DNA of 64,000 nt from Pyronema omphalodes (GCA_024516155.1 JAJJXM010000005.1:248001-312000); one strand, 5' to 3'; shown: positions 13,101 through 24,774, numbered from the stretch's first letter. The notes: a model not told the origin generated them from the sequence alone. Translations and numbers: made by a program.

Positions 13101-14781
13101 GCCATATTGTTGAGAAGCTGGATAGGGACCATGCTGTCTTCATCTGTCTCCTTTGCCTCAATGTAGATCTGGTGAACTGCCTGCAGGCACTGGACGGCTT
13201 TCTCTGACTGGTCGTGTTCGTAAAGACGAGCAAGAGTGAGTAAAATTGCCTCGTATGCTAAGTTGGTGCGCTTATCCTTCCAGATGTTCCGTACTCCCTC
13301 AAGGTAGAAGATTGCCTTCTTGTGCAGTTCTGTAACATCCTCCTTAGATGCAACAAATCCGGATCGAGGAATATTTGACAAAACTTCATGGGCATACAAG
13401 GTTCCGAGGATGGTCTTCGCCTCCACTGATTTCGGGTTTTCGTTGACAATGGTTTCAAAGGTGAGCTTGGCGGATGGGATATCCTTCATCAGAATCTGTA
13501 CCTGTCCAGCACCAATCTTTGCCGGTAGCCATCCTCCCTGCCTCGACTGATCACTCTTTCTGTAACATGACAGCGCTTGAACGTATTCGCCCTCGGCGTG
13601 CGCCTTTCTTGCTAGCATGTACCATCCATCACTCGCAACTGCGGGAACATCCGTGTATTCGAGTGCTCTCCTAGCGAGCTTCTCACACTGTGTGTATTCC
13701 TTTCTTGAAAAGAAATGGCTGGCAATTGTCGTGCATGCAATAGGAAAGTTATTGTCGATCTTATATGCTTTCTGGGTGTGCTCCATAACCTGGCGGTAGT
13801 TGTTCATCCACTCAGGATCGTACTGAGACATCTGAGAGCAAACATGCAGAAAGTAGACGGCCATCAACATGTGTGCCACCTTAGAGTTAGGATCAATTTC
13901 CAACGCTCGTTCCCAAGCCATTTTAGCATCATCCTTGTATCCCAAGCTCCAGTAACACATTCCAATTCCTATTCTTGGGTCAGGGTCCATGTCTGGTCTG
14001 TATCTAAGCACCTCTTGGTAAGCCTCCAGCGACTTGTCGTATCTCTTTCTGCCGTATAGAGCGTGGGCCTTTCCCATCAACGCCAACATGTTTCCTCTGG
14101 GAGATGTGCGAATTGCATCGTCGAATACTCTAAGCGCTTGATCGAAGTGGTGGTTCCGCTCGCTAGTAGTGGTAGCCGACGCCTTGAAGATGCTGTAGAC
14201 ACCGCGGGCAAGGTAGTTGCTGGGGGAAGAAGGATCAAGACGTCCAGACTCGTTGAGGGTCTGTGTAGCCAGCTGTAGATAAGCTTCTTTAGTTTTTGAG
14301 TCTGGCGGCACGTATCCAGCCCCGTCTATCACCGCGTTAGTCACTCGTTTTCTGTAGCACAATACGAATACCCACCAGCGGCATTCGCGCTCTTTCCGGC
14401 CTCTCTGCTCTTCTGTAAAAACAGCCATGTGAGACAGTTCAACATCGGAAGTTTCTCGGCTCTGTCACTGCTTGATGCGCGCGTCTGGAGACCCTTAGTC
14501 ATGATCTCAATGGCAGTATCAATCTTGTTGTGCTTCGCGTACGCGAGAGCAATATGCATCCAGAATCGCCGAGGAGAACTTTCATTCTCCAACAATGTAC
14601 AGAGCTCGGTGGGGTCGTCGGGAAGCGCGTCTGGATCAACTTCGACAACCGCGGTCTCGTCGTCCTCATCGTCGTCACCGGCAGACACGGGGATATCAAT
14701 ACTCGCGGGAATGTCGGCAAAACGCGGTCGCCGGAATTTCGAGCCATCGCCGTTCGTTGAGTGAAGGGCTGCCGAAGCCAT
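10179..14781 (-). CDS. CTR9: RNA polymerase II-associated Paf1 complex subunit Ctr9 (TPR protein)
   Basis: Ctr9 is the TPR scaffold of the nuclear Paf1 complex, which travels with RNA polymerase II and promotes elongation and histone modification. Five exons fit in frame: 14781-14376, 14325-12332, 11797-11642, 11572-11421 and 11016-10179, giving 1181 residues, normal for fungal Ctr9. Introns have good signals; the first has donor GTGGGT, branch CTAAC and acceptor TAG. Residues 1-135 hold an acidic segment and the first helical repeats. Tandem TPR units run to about 900. From about 927 (ANMGRTTRNKLERAI) the chain becomes a charged coiled coil with R/K/E and acidic runs, as in the family. Introns 2 (534 nt) and 4 (404 nt) are far longer than the others (50 and 69 nt). 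Exon 2 stays open about 325 nt into intron 2. Identity is secure; exact ends are inferred. Confidence 0.93.
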
Positions 14782-15341
14782 GTTCGGAGGTGCGCAGAGT
14801 TGTTGACCGGCAGTAAATTGGGGGGGCGCGCGGTGATAGGACGTGTTAAAAACAATAGGCGAAGATTAGACGGTAGGTACAACACTTTCTGCAGCTTTGG
14901 GAAGCTATTGCGGTGTGCTGGACTGAAAAGATGAGTAGCTGTTGTTGAGGAGGTGGAACTGAGATCTTTCAGAACTCTAATTACTCGCGAGTCTGCCAAG
15001 CCTCGCGAGAAAGAGCCTCACCAATGCAACGTCAATCACTCGGTCGGTAAGTCCAAGCGTACGTATATCAGACAAAAACATAAATGACATTATTCACACA
15101 AAATTACAAAGATCATCTGAAATTATTGTACGAAATTCAATAAGGCAATGACATTTTGTTTGACGTAAGTAGTCCTTATAGACTTAAAGTTAAGCTTCAT
15201 ACAGTATCACTGGATGTATGTTTAATTGACAATTGCCACCTTTTTTTTTTTTTTTTGAGATTTAACCCGTCTCCATTATTATCATTACTTGTAAACAGCT
15301 CTCTATATAAACCTTTTTTTCTAAAGAAACAAAAACAATCC
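14782..15341. promoter_or_regulatory. CTR9 upstream region; 3' flank of F-box gene
   Basis: This 560 bp lies between the CTR9 start and the stop codon of the upstream F-box gene, both on the minus strand. It must contain the CTR9 promoter. It has a T15-17 tract near 15241 and AT-rich sequence near 15060-15200. I see no clear TATA element or further gene. Confidence 0.4.
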
Positions 15342-16076
15342 TCAGCAAAATTCCTGAAAACTTTTCCCAGCTACCCTTGAGTACATGCCAATGCAATGTG
15401 GACAAAAGCGGGATTGAGAAGGTATTTTTGCACCATACTGAAGTAGTATTCGAACTAATTCAGCATTCCCTGCTCCTGTGCTTAAAGCATAACGAATCGG
15501 TGATATTGTCACCGGTTCCAGAATTTCGCCATCCAAGTTTTTCCGTGGTTCCCGCTCGATGTATGGATGTCGAATGTCTGCGCCGGCGTCTAGGAGAAGT
15601 TTCATCATATCGGGCTGTTTTCGAAAGATGGCCAAAGAAAGAAGTGACCATGGTTCCACGGGGAGAAATTCGGGTTGTTCGGAACGACCGGGCTGGCGTG
15701 GTTGAATAGCGTAATTGGCAGAGATATTCCATGAAAGAAATTTTCTCACCGTATGTATTTTGTTGTTTTGTACTGCCCACAGTAGAGGACTCTTATCCAT
15801 ACAATTGCAGGATATCCATGGCTTCATGGGATATACACCTTCCAACTCAACAAACCAAAAACGTCCATCCTCGCGTCGTTTCAATGGTTTGTCTGGACAA
15901 CACTTCCAATCAAGAGATAGTGCCACACCGCGCCGGGTTTGATCATCGCCGAAAAGTAAATCAAAATGCCGGTTCGTTATGCGAAGCGCGAGTATATCAC
16001 GTTCGGGTAGGTAACGCGTAATCTCCAGCCAAAGCTCGTTCGGAAATGGTAATATCGGATTCGTATAGATGGTCAT
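15342..16076 (-). CDS. F-box protein with ankyrin-like repeats
   Basis: Single-exon frame of 244 residues. Residues about 9-46 fit an F-box (LPFPNELWLEITRYLPERD...), the Skp1-binding motif of SCF ubiquitin ligases. Later segments such as LLWAVQNNKIHTVRKFL, SLAIFRKQPDMMKLLLDAG and RYALSTGAGNAELVRILL have ankyrin spacing with the usual LL..GA ends. A substrate-receptor role is inferred from this pairing; the substrate is unknown. The protein is short and stops soon after the third ankyrin unit. It could be a small intact member of the large fungal F-box/ankyrin set or a truncated one. The start is the first ATG before the F-box. No intron is needed. Confidence 0.72.
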   Translation of the reverse strand: MTIYTNPILPFPNELWLEITRYLPERDILALRITNRHFDLLFGDDQTRRGVALSLDWKCCPDKPLKRREDGRFWFVELEGVYPMKPWISCNCMDKSPLLWAVQNNKIHTVRKFLSWNISANYAIQPRQPGRSEQPEFLPVEPWSLLSLAIFRKQPDMMKLLLDAGADIRHPYIEREPRKNLDGEILEPVTISPIRYALSTGAGNAELVRILLQYGAKIPSQSRFCPHCIGMYSRVAGKSFQEFC

Positions 16077-16962
16077 GGGAATCGGGAGGGATAAGTTGAT
16101 GACTCAAGTAACAAAACTCTGAAAACGGTGGTCTTGCTGAATAAAACCGTGAAATCTGGAGGAGATGTGAGCGAATTAGGAAAGGATGACTGACAGATCA
16201 GAGAGAAGGGAACTAAGCAAATATTTACCCATAGCCAAGAAAAAAATGACAGGGACGCAGAAGACTGAGGGTTCTGAGATTGAAATTGGCATGGAATGGG
16301 CTTCTGGAACGGTCGAAGGATAAAGATCGAAGCAACCTACACAAGGGCATAGCAAGATCCGTGGTTCGTGGCATGTGTGGCACATATGGCGGATGTAGCG
16401 TTGGTGCATAAAACCATAGATGGAAGCCGGCAAGACCTGACAAGATTTTACTTCTCGAAGCCTTCTAGTTACGGTCGTTTGTTTATTCAAGTCATGTGTA
16501 CTACTATTATAGCCATCTCACCAATTTAGTGATTATCCGCTGTCTTAGTTTTATCGGTAAAAAGCTTATCTTCACGATCCACATCGAACAACCTGCTGTA
16601 CTGGCAAGGGTGATACATACACCACCCGATCGTGCGGCAACCCTCATTGCAATACTAACAGTGTAACCCTATCACAAGTATCGGGATATTTCGTAATACT
16701 TTATCCTTTGTCAAGTCGACCACCCTCTGAATAACCCAGTTCCTCGGATTCATCTGGCATGGCAACTGTGGCAGGTCCTTCCCTGAGCGCCGTAATCCTA
16801 GTGAATCAACTTTTAATGCCATTAATTCGCCTTTGAGAAGAATCTTGGATTGTAAGAAGTTTCCAAAAGCATTAAGACATATAAAAACCCCGTTGGGTAT
16901 CCAGAAAAAAACCTCTATGCGCCGAATATATCAGCCATGTTACAGAAACTCTTGTAAAGGAT
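16077..16962. other. Intergenic, nothing recognised
   Basis: Only short frames without domains are visible, including a 104-residue minus-strand frame at 16176-16490 with no family resemblance. The F-box gene promoter should lie in the first part. Confidence 0.4.
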
Positions 16963-17359
16963 ATGTTAGGAAGTATTCATCACACAAACCGGTTTGACAA
17001 AAAATCCGACTATATCTTTACGAATTATTTGGGAGGCCATTACGAGCGCATCGGTGAAGCCACCAATTCAACACACGAGAAACTGATGATATTTGAGTAT
17101 CGCGGTGGAGAATATGGTTAATAACTTAATGGACGCGAGACAATCGAATGGGCTAAAAGTTCCCGCGGATACCGGATTCCGGCTACAGCACGGATTCACT
17201 ACTTTCATTTTGGCGATGCACAACTCCGGCGTAATAAAGGACTTTGAAGCCGTGCATCGTGGGCTCTATGGTCAACTTGATAACCTGCGGTACCTCCTGG
17301 AAGCCCGACAAAATGCGCTAGACCGGCAAGCGCGACTGAAAGGGCCGATGCCCGAATAA
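16963..17359 (+). pseudogene. Two overlapping small ORFs, possible frameshifted gene
   Basis: A 52-residue frame (16963-17121, beginning MLGSIHHTNRF) overlaps an 88-residue frame (17093-17359, containing FRLQHGFTTFILAMHNSG and LRYLLEARQNALDRQARL). Both have ordinary amino-acid composition. The second is rich in predicted helix and ends in a charged tail. They could be halves of one gene broken by a frameshift near 17093-17121, or joined by a tiny intron that I could not place convincingly. I do not recognise a family. It may also be chance reading frames; the call is weak. Confidence 0.25.
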
Positions 17360-18291
17360 GAACCCTCCGGTAAAAAATCCGAGTCACTCGCTGTCCAGGA
17401 AATGCAGAAAACTAGTAAATAAATTCCTACTGATATTGCGTATCGCCAACTGTGCTTGCTATTCTTCCTCTTTCCAATATAATTCAGATCCATTCGGTAA
17501 GTCAACCACATCTGAGTTCCGGCTTATCCTTACCAATTCTTCCCATCCATGCTGCTTATCATTCAGAAGTTCTCATCTGAAAGTAGTCCGCTCTGGTACC
17601 ACCTTACACTTAAGTTCCCGTAGCTGAGTCCACCGCGGAACAGCCGAGTAGAGTACGATTTGTAGACCATCAGTTATCACTCGTGTACCTTGACGATCTC
17701 TGCCTATGTACCAGCACTTCAATTCCAGTATCATCGTACCTCAGCGAACGACGACACGAAGATCCATACCAATAGGTTTATTCTAAGTATCACAAGCCCT
17801 CAATATCACGGACCTCTTTACCATCAGTATTTCGCTACCTACAGTCACGAATCCGTCCACTGTTGTACCAAGAACAAAAGGCACCAGTTGTCCTCACGGG
17901 CGTTGAAGTGGCACCCACAAGGTGGCTACAGATTCTCATCCAACTCTGTCTTATACCCATATCAGTATCCCGTACATGCAATCCCTGATATTTCATCAAT
18001 CCTTATCCATATCGTCCTGAATTTCCCATATACCTGGTCTCCACTTGATCTGTTACGGGTGTCGAACCAGAACCTGCAAACGCTACTGTTTTCAGGCTAA
18101 GCTTACATATCTCCGCTTACTACAGTACTAATATCTCGCGTATGATATAAGTTTCGGCTTCTCACATGTCAGAATCTGAAAGTAGAGAGGCACTGTATCT
18201 TGAGAAAACCGAATTGTGTGTACCATAAGGTATTATCATTATCGACATCATTTGAAGCTTGAATCCCACGAAACCGGGCTAAATTCCATCA
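17360..18291. other. Intergenic, 3' flank of tyrosinase
   Basis: A 136-residue plus-strand frame (17690-18100) has no recognisable domain or codon pattern. Otherwise nothing specific is visible. Confidence 0.4.
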
Positions 18292-19596
18292 TTACATATC
18301 GTGCGACCATCCGAAACTCCTCCACTTCCCCCACAAAGCCGTTAATCTGTCGACTTCTTTCTTAAACTTCTCAGTTCTCCTTATGTCATCCCATCCGGCA
18401 AAGGTATTGGTGTATTCATAATTCACCACCGGGCTGTTTGTAATATCCATCAAATCCGCAACCTTTACTTTCCCACCAATCTTCCCAACAGTTACCATCC
18501 AGTCCAATGTAATCTCAGCCTTTTCATCGGGGAAGTTACTGTAGTTCCCGTTTGGGAAATGGTATGGTAATGGCTTGAGTTTTCCTTCAATATCCTTGAT
18601 CCGTGTCTTGGGATCCCTCTTTTGCCACTCCCACCAAATCCTATCCAGATTGGCGTGATGTAAGAAAAACAAGGGATCAACTGTGCTAACAAAAGAATCT
18701 AGGTTTCTGTCCGATAATCAGCTTTCATTCGTCTTGGAGATGGTCTGGAGGATACCCACGTAGTAGAAAAATGTCCGCAATTATGTAATCCCCAAAACTG
18801 ATTATAATTCCGTGAACTCCCCTGCATAATTTGATAAAACTCCTTGTAAGATCTTGTTCTCTTCGTTGCCTCCTCCATCTCATGTCCACACCAATCTTTC
18901 AGCGCCTGTGGGTTGATCATCCTCGTCACACATCTTGGTTCCGCCGGCCCCAACTTATCTCCTTCCGCAATTTGCACCTTAAACTTGTCCTTTGAGAATG
19001 GTCCGGTCATAATACACCCTCCTCCTATTCCTAACGGCATATTCGGTGGTCTTCCAGGATAATCATTGTCCTTCTTCATCTCTCCGTCACCACCGAACCC
19101 ATTCACAGGGTCGAAAATTTCAGACGAATAGAAATCACGACCGGAAGATTTCATCATATCAGCGTCATGGCCGTAATCCCAGTATGGTTGTGCGCCAGTA
19201 TAGTTACACTCATTGCGAAGTGTGGTTTCGAAGGTCCAGAGGAAGCCGCGGTGCCAGGGGAGGAATTGAGATTCTTCGTGAATGTAGGGTGTTTGCAGCT
19301 TGTGCATGGCGACAAAATCTTCATAGAGACTTCCACTGCTGGGGACGAGGTCTTGAAGGATGCTGGGTTTCGAGTGTAGGCAATGGATAGCGGAGATATA
19401 TTCTTGCCGCTCGGGGATATTAAGCAAGCGCCTAAAGTTAATTAATAGGATGTAAAGGAATGGAAGAAATTGATGTAGAAAGGTACCATTCTTTACGAAT
19501 TCGTACGGGCTCCTGGATATCCCTGAGAGATACAGAAGGCGCAGAGAATGAGAGAGAACTCAGCGAGAGTATCGTTAGGAGTGTTTGAGACAACAT
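18292..19596 (-). CDS. Secreted tyrosinase (copper type-3 monophenol/diphenol oxidase)
   Basis: Type-3 copper enzymes of this family oxidise phenols to quinones, for example in melanin formation. Three exons fit: 19596-19487, 19431-18760 and 18706-18292, 398 residues. Intron 1 (55 nt) rejoins a tryptophan codon to give IRKEWRLLNIPER. Intron 2 (53 nt) has donor GTGGGT, branch CTGAT and acceptor CAG. Residues 1-19 form a hydrophobic signal peptide. Copper A histidines are about H80 (FVAMH), H88 and H97 (HEESQFLPWHR). Copper B has HNCGH (H253, H257) and FFLHHANLDRIWW (H277/H278). The start at 19596 is chosen over an in-frame ATG at 19638 because it places the signal peptide at the end. The protein lacks the long C-terminal lid domain of classical fungal tyrosinases, like the short secreted forms. 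The substrate is unknown. Confidence 0.88.
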
Positions 19597-19638
19597 TGAG
19601 ACTCTGGATAATCCTATTATTCCTTTTCTAGCGCCCAA

Positions 19639-22600
19639 TACTTCTAATAAAACTGTGTATGAAGATGAGAGAGATATAGTTTATTCGTGGGAAGGCAAAG
19701 TTATTATATTGAGAATAAATGCCAAGAAATGATCAAATTCGTCCATGTCCGGTTTTGCTTATTGCTTTTGATGAATGTATGACTGTACTCAGGATGCGGC
19801 CTGCCGTATAGAGAGTCTCATATGCGCCACGCCTGAATTCTGTTAACCATTGAATAATTATAGAACCGTCAAAAAGACGTCAAGTATTGAACCCCTGCCA
19901 AACCTCCTCACTTCTTGGAAAAAAATAACAAAAGAAAACAATCACGGTAATCTAGCCGCAGCCCACATCAGTACACTGTAAAATAAGAAAGAAAATAAAC
20001 AGATGAATTACCCGCGTATGTAACTCTGGCCGAAAAATATAAACACAGTCTCCGTGTCTGTCATCCTCCCCCGACCCGCCTTCACCAGAATTCGCTAGCG
20101 GCCTCTCCCTCGGCTTCTTCTCTACCACGGTTCTAAGTACCAAACCCTCAAAATAGCCGCCGTGGCTTTCTCCTCGTCAAACCTGGTCTCTCTTTCATCT
20201 TGACCCAACGTCCTGAGACATCTTCTGAACTTCTACCATGGCATCTTCATGATATCCATTCAGTGCATGCATTCTTTAAGTGCAATCGGAGCATCCTTTT
20301 CCATTTCCGGCGGTCATAGATACTATCTGAGGGCGCTTTCGACCTGACTTTTAGCTTCTGAAGTTACGATATCACGTGTTCGGGCGACTTACATATTTAC
20401 CATACTATTCGTTCCAAATTTTGTAGCAAAGAAAGTTAACGCATTTACAAGAACATGCATCTCAGCCACCCATAGTGCCATCGCACAGGTGTAACCTGAG
20501 GTATACATCATTCGTCGCAACCTGTAAGGCTCCGAGCGGCACAGTATAAATGGAGACTAACTCAGAACCATTTTTCCTTGTTCATGTAAACCTGTACTTC
20601 TTCTGAAAAAACTGATATAATTAGATCACAACAGAAACAAACACAAAGACATTAGTGAATTAAGAACGGAGCTAGGTTCTGGAGTGTAAAGTCCTAAATA
20701 ATAGAAACCGCAAGTCTGAGATTCTGAGAGCGCAAATGAAACATAAAAGAAGAAAACAGAGCCCCAAATTATGGATACATGCCTACTCCTGCCTAAAGGT
20801 GGTGGCTAGCGCTCACCACCTTTCGGCACGAGTATGTTATAGCTGTGGCGTATCATCTACACTTCCACAGTGCACTAACTTTGCATGCCATGCCCACCTT
20901 CCCCTGAATCTTCCTTTTGCGTATTGCACTTTTCGGAGAAACTCCATAAATTACCATGAACGTTCCTTTTCACCTTGAGGCTAGTTAAATTGGAATGGGG
21001 AACATACAGGATCTGTACATGAGGTAGGGTATCCTTAGACTCTGAGTACCCAAAGCGTGAAGACCAGCCGCTCATTAATCATTATATATATATATACATT
21101 ACAGCTAGAAAAAAGAACCCGGTAAGAAAAACTTAACTAACCCAAAGCTATTCAATGAGCGTTATTGACATTCCTAGACTTGATTATAAGTGTATGATGA
21201 CTACAGGAACTGCAAGAGATAAGGCATTGAGTGCCTATTAGTCTCGGGACTTGTCAAGCCAGGGTGAATATCTCTAGTTGCACAACCTGTGGCAGAATTT
21301 TACGCGACTTGAACTTTGTGTAGCCAAAGAACTATGTAGTCGTACGGTTTTAAGGCAAAGAATGCCATTGCATGCATCTTCGAGATAAGCCAGCATAGCA
21401 GCCCATACGTGCATGAAGAGATGCGGAACACTTTATCGTTGGGTTAAAAGGATCGTGAGGAAAAACCGTGAAGGTGAACAAAGTACGGTCATGTCAATTT
21501 CTTGAAAGTATATGATATCCACATTTAGCGATGGTTAGAAGGGGAATTAACGATTGTACACTGGAAGGGCCCGAAGAACTCGACTCAATAAACAGCACCC
21601 AAACGATCTCAGCTGGCCCTGCAGGAATCATCAGTGGTCGGTTATAGACTACTCACACCTCATGCCACTCTTGCTTGGGTCTGTGCAGATATTCGTGATT
21701 CACCATGGTCGTAAGGACTGCATGTACACTGCGGGACTAGTTCCTATGGCATGATTGTTGTATCGGAGCCGTAATAACAAAAAAAAGATACAGCCAGTTA
21801 ATTTCTCATCTTATCAAAGACAAAAAAAACAGTAAAACGTTAGAGATAAAAACGAAAACATCTTAGGTTAGAGATAAAAGCGAAAAAGTATCAGATAGCA
21901 TCAACTCTGAATTCAGCGGCATCCCACAACTACATCCAGTCATTAATGGGCCCGGTTTGGCCGAGCTTTTCGAGGCCTGGATAGATTATAGACTTCCCTC
22001 CGCGTATCTGAGGTAGACAGAGCTCCACCTGGAGGGCCTGAACATTTCAAGCTAATTTAGCTGAGTCTGGCTGCTCATGACTCACGTGGAACACTACATT
22101 TTGATAGATTACCCCGGGTTACGCGAAAGCTTGTGGGTGTTTCAGGCCAGTCTCAGGCCGAGAAAACGCCCCGATATCGGCCGCCGTAAAAACTATATTT
22201 GTGCAGTTTGTCATGGCATTTGTGAACTGCAATAATAATGTCTTATAAATTATGTAGTACAGCTATGATGCGTTGTTGGGATTGAGTACAGACATGCATC
22301 ACCATGTATGAATGTATGCAAAGTTGTGGGAACTCCATGCGTATTCCGAGTATTTACAGTACCCTAGGATTCACTACCTTTGCTTCTCTCACTCTGAAAG
22401 TCGTTGAAAACCCAGAGCGGTGACCACACAGTTTTTTAGCCCTCTGCGACAGCCACTAACTCAACTCGACAACCACATACAGAAAGCCAACTCTACGAGA
22501 TATCATCCTCCCCCTTGAACAGAAAGAAAACATTAAGCGATCCCGCAACGACAAGAATGTCGTCAAAGCAGAACACCTATTTACCTGTAATATCCTTTGA

Positions 22601-23299
22601 TGACCCACCGGTCCTACCATACATGATATATATAATGATGTGACTTTCACTAATTACTCACGGCAGCGTGCGGTCTTATCGGAATAACATTTTTTGGGAC
22701 TGGAAAAGCTGGCTCGCTCTACTGTGTGTTAAGCCAGTTAAAATATCGCTCGAGAGTCAAGGGTGTCCGGGATGGTGGGGTACATACCTAAGTTACAACT
22801 TACCACCATCACCGCGAGACTGAGCGCTGTATCTATTTTGAGCCGTAAATACTCTATCGAAAGCCTAAAAACTGGTCATCGTCCATGGCTCGTGTCATAT
22901 TCAGAAAGGAAATTGTACAGTTCTAGTTTTGAATTACATGGCGAAGTACCATATGAAGTTATAAAAAGATTTCCAGCTATTTGCTTTGAAGCACGAAACT
23001 CGCATCAAAAGATGGAATTATACAGTGCTGAACTTTGCTCCTATGAGAAGCGTGCCAAGTCCATCGACGACTAGAATATATCAGAGACGGCCAGCAATAT
23101 GCTGCTTAACTTACCCCACGTAAGACAGCGAATATCAATCCTTTGATTACCACTTAATACCCACCTAACATCCATTCTACATCCATCTAAAGTTCGAACT
23201 TATATATCTGAACTACAAATACCACGATGCGCTCTCCACCCGACTAGGCGTATATTTATCCTTCAAAGAGACTCTGTTTTGTTATCAGAAAACCCAAAG
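19639..23299. other. Gene-poor interval
   Basis: About 3.7 kb without a supported gene. Short frames near 20736-20978, 21554-21754 and 22763-23074 (103 codons) have no family signature. The first kilobase should hold the tyrosinase promoter. A short TA repeat lies at about 21084-21096. Confidence 0.4.
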
Positions 23300-23556
23300 A
23301 GTAAATGGTCCTTTGTTTATTTTCTGGCGCGTGTGACCAAATTATTTCGAGACTAACGTTTGAGGATTATCATCTGTACTGTTTGGTATGTAAGATAGCC
23401 AGGGAATACTGATATTCACAATGTGCTACAGATTAATGGCTGGTATAAGATAGAATTGTCTATCTGTGCGATGGTTAATTCCAGATTTTTGACTGTTATG
23501 CATTGCCCACTGTCGCTCGCCCAATCAATAGCCATTCTTCAAACCAAGCAAAAAAA

Positions 23557-23593
23557 AAAGCCCCACTCCCTCACACAGAGAGAGTGGGGCTTT
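23557..23593. repeat. Hairpin AAAGCCCCACTC / GAGTGGGGCTTT in copy 1
   Basis: Near-perfect inverted repeat with a short loop, preceded by an A10 run. The same structure with a T-run is at 61148-61190 in copy 2, where the orientation is reversed. The GC stem beside an A/T run resembles an intrinsic terminator in shape, but no such role is known for fungal nuclear genes. Confidence 0.7.
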
Positions 23594-23691
23594 CCTTCAT
23601 ACCTGGCTCGCTTCAGTCCTAATATCAATAGTAGAATATTCAACTGAAATATAGATCTTCCCCAATGATCCAAAAATCCGACATGGAAAAA

Positions 23692-23752
23692 CCCCCCACC
23701 TCCATCCTATAAGACTGTAGCATAACAGTCGAATAAGACAGAAGTGGGGGGG
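23692..23752. repeat. CCCCCCAC / GTGGGGGG compound hairpin, occurrence 1
   Basis: Outer arms CCCCCCAC and GTGGGGGG enclose imperfectly paired TCCATCCTATAA/TTCTGTCTTATT-type arms and a perfect inner stem GACTGT-AGCATA-ACAGTC (23713-23730). The unit recurs at about 24586-24645, 44521-44578, 59976-60035, 60167-60226 and 60988-61047. Confidence 0.8.
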
Positions 23753-23944
23753 AAACCCTACATTTTACAAGCTCTATGGCCCGAGCTGGGAACAGTACTC
23801 ATACATAGGCATCAGAAATGCAAAGATTGAAGAAGGGTAAGGGGGTGGGGGAGTTTATATTATGGTTTCTTGGGTATGAGTAGAAGGTTCTTCCAGTCCT
23901 GTCGAGTACATCGGGCGTTGAACGGTCAGCGGCTCTAGATTTAA

Positions 23945-24262
23945 GGATATCGAATCACGGTATTCATTATCTGCTGATACATTATGTATGAACCGTTGTT
24001 GAATATAGACTTCACTGAACCTTGCTTCCGTTCACGCTGTTGAAATGAGCTGTTTTTGTTTTTGTTTTTTTTCAGGCATCTGACTGTATTCGCGTTCTAA
24101 ATTACCGTAACGGCTGGTGGAGAACAGTATTGTATATCTTGGATCTAACGATATTGTTTCGCAGTATTCATTATCCGCTGATACATTATGTATGAACCGT
24201 TGCCGGAATCGTGACTTCACTGAACGTTGCTCCGGTTCACGCAGTTGAAATGAGCTGGTTTT

Positions 24263-24293
<31 letters not shown>

Positions 24294-24352
24294 TCAGACT
24301 GCATACATATTCAAGTTCTACGTTATTGTGACGGCTGGTGGGGAACAGTATT
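23945..24352 (+). repeat. Tandem ~204-bp duplication inside copy 1
   Basis: Two diverged direct repeats share TCATTAT-CGCTGATACATT (with T or C), ATGTATGAACCGTTG, GACTTCACTGAAC, TTGAAATGAGCTG plus T-run, and ACGGCTGGTGG-GAACAGTATTGTA. The period is about 204 bp. The second unit carries a T run of about 29 (24260-24288). Copy 2 seems to have only one unit. Confidence 0.75.
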
Positions 24353-24774
24353 GTACATTGCCATCGATAGTATAATCTGTCATTAATCAAGTAATTCATA
24401 AAAATCTCCGGTGCCCGATAATCGAGCCAGAAGCTTCAATGCCATTCACAGACGCAAATATTGGCCGCCTATGGCTTTATAATCACCCCTAATCCCGCAC
24501 CCTTCTTAGATCTTTGCACTTCCGATGCCTATGTATGAGTACTTTTCCCAGCTCGGGCTATAGAGCTTGTAAAAAAAAGGGTTATCCCCCCACTTCTGTC
24601 TTATTCGACTGTTATGCTACAGTCTTATAGGATGGAGGTGGGGGGTTTTTTCATGTCGGATTTTTGGACCATGTACCATCATCATGGCAGCTATTATAAA
24701 ATAAATGGAAGAAGATACAGCGGGGGAAACACCATTATCTCCTCACGAAGGAATGGGGCTTTGTCAGTAAGTAA

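Larger units (their letters stand above)
23300..24772 (+). mobile_element. Hairpin-rich non-coding repeat, copy 1 (near full length)
   Basis: About 1.4 kb that aligns by eye, in reverse orientation, to 60060-61430. Similarity runs from near 23330 (CTAACG, then CTGTACTGTTTGGTATG) through AATACTGATATTC, CAATGTGCTACAG and a GCCCCAC hairpin (23557-23593). It continues through a CCCCCCAC hairpin (23692-23752), to the inverted counterpart of that hairpin (24586-24645) and the end near 24772. Sequence around the two big hairpins is itself inverted-repeated, including CCAAAAATCCGACATG and the AGCTCGGGCTATAGAGCTTG region, so the element has long subterminal inverted repeats. No protein is encoded. It is probably a non-autonomous DNA or foldback-type element; a solo LTR is less likely. 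Boundaries are approximate and no target duplication is clear. Confidence 0.7.

Noticed and set aside
18700..18770. Frameshift or nonsense mutation in the tyrosinase
   Set aside because: Direct translation suggested a frame change and a TGA, but a 53-nt intron with GTGGGT, CTGAT and CAG restores the frame exactly.
22763..23074. 103-codon plus-strand frame as a gene
   Set aside because: No recognisable domain or exon partner; it lies just left of the repeat element and may be random.
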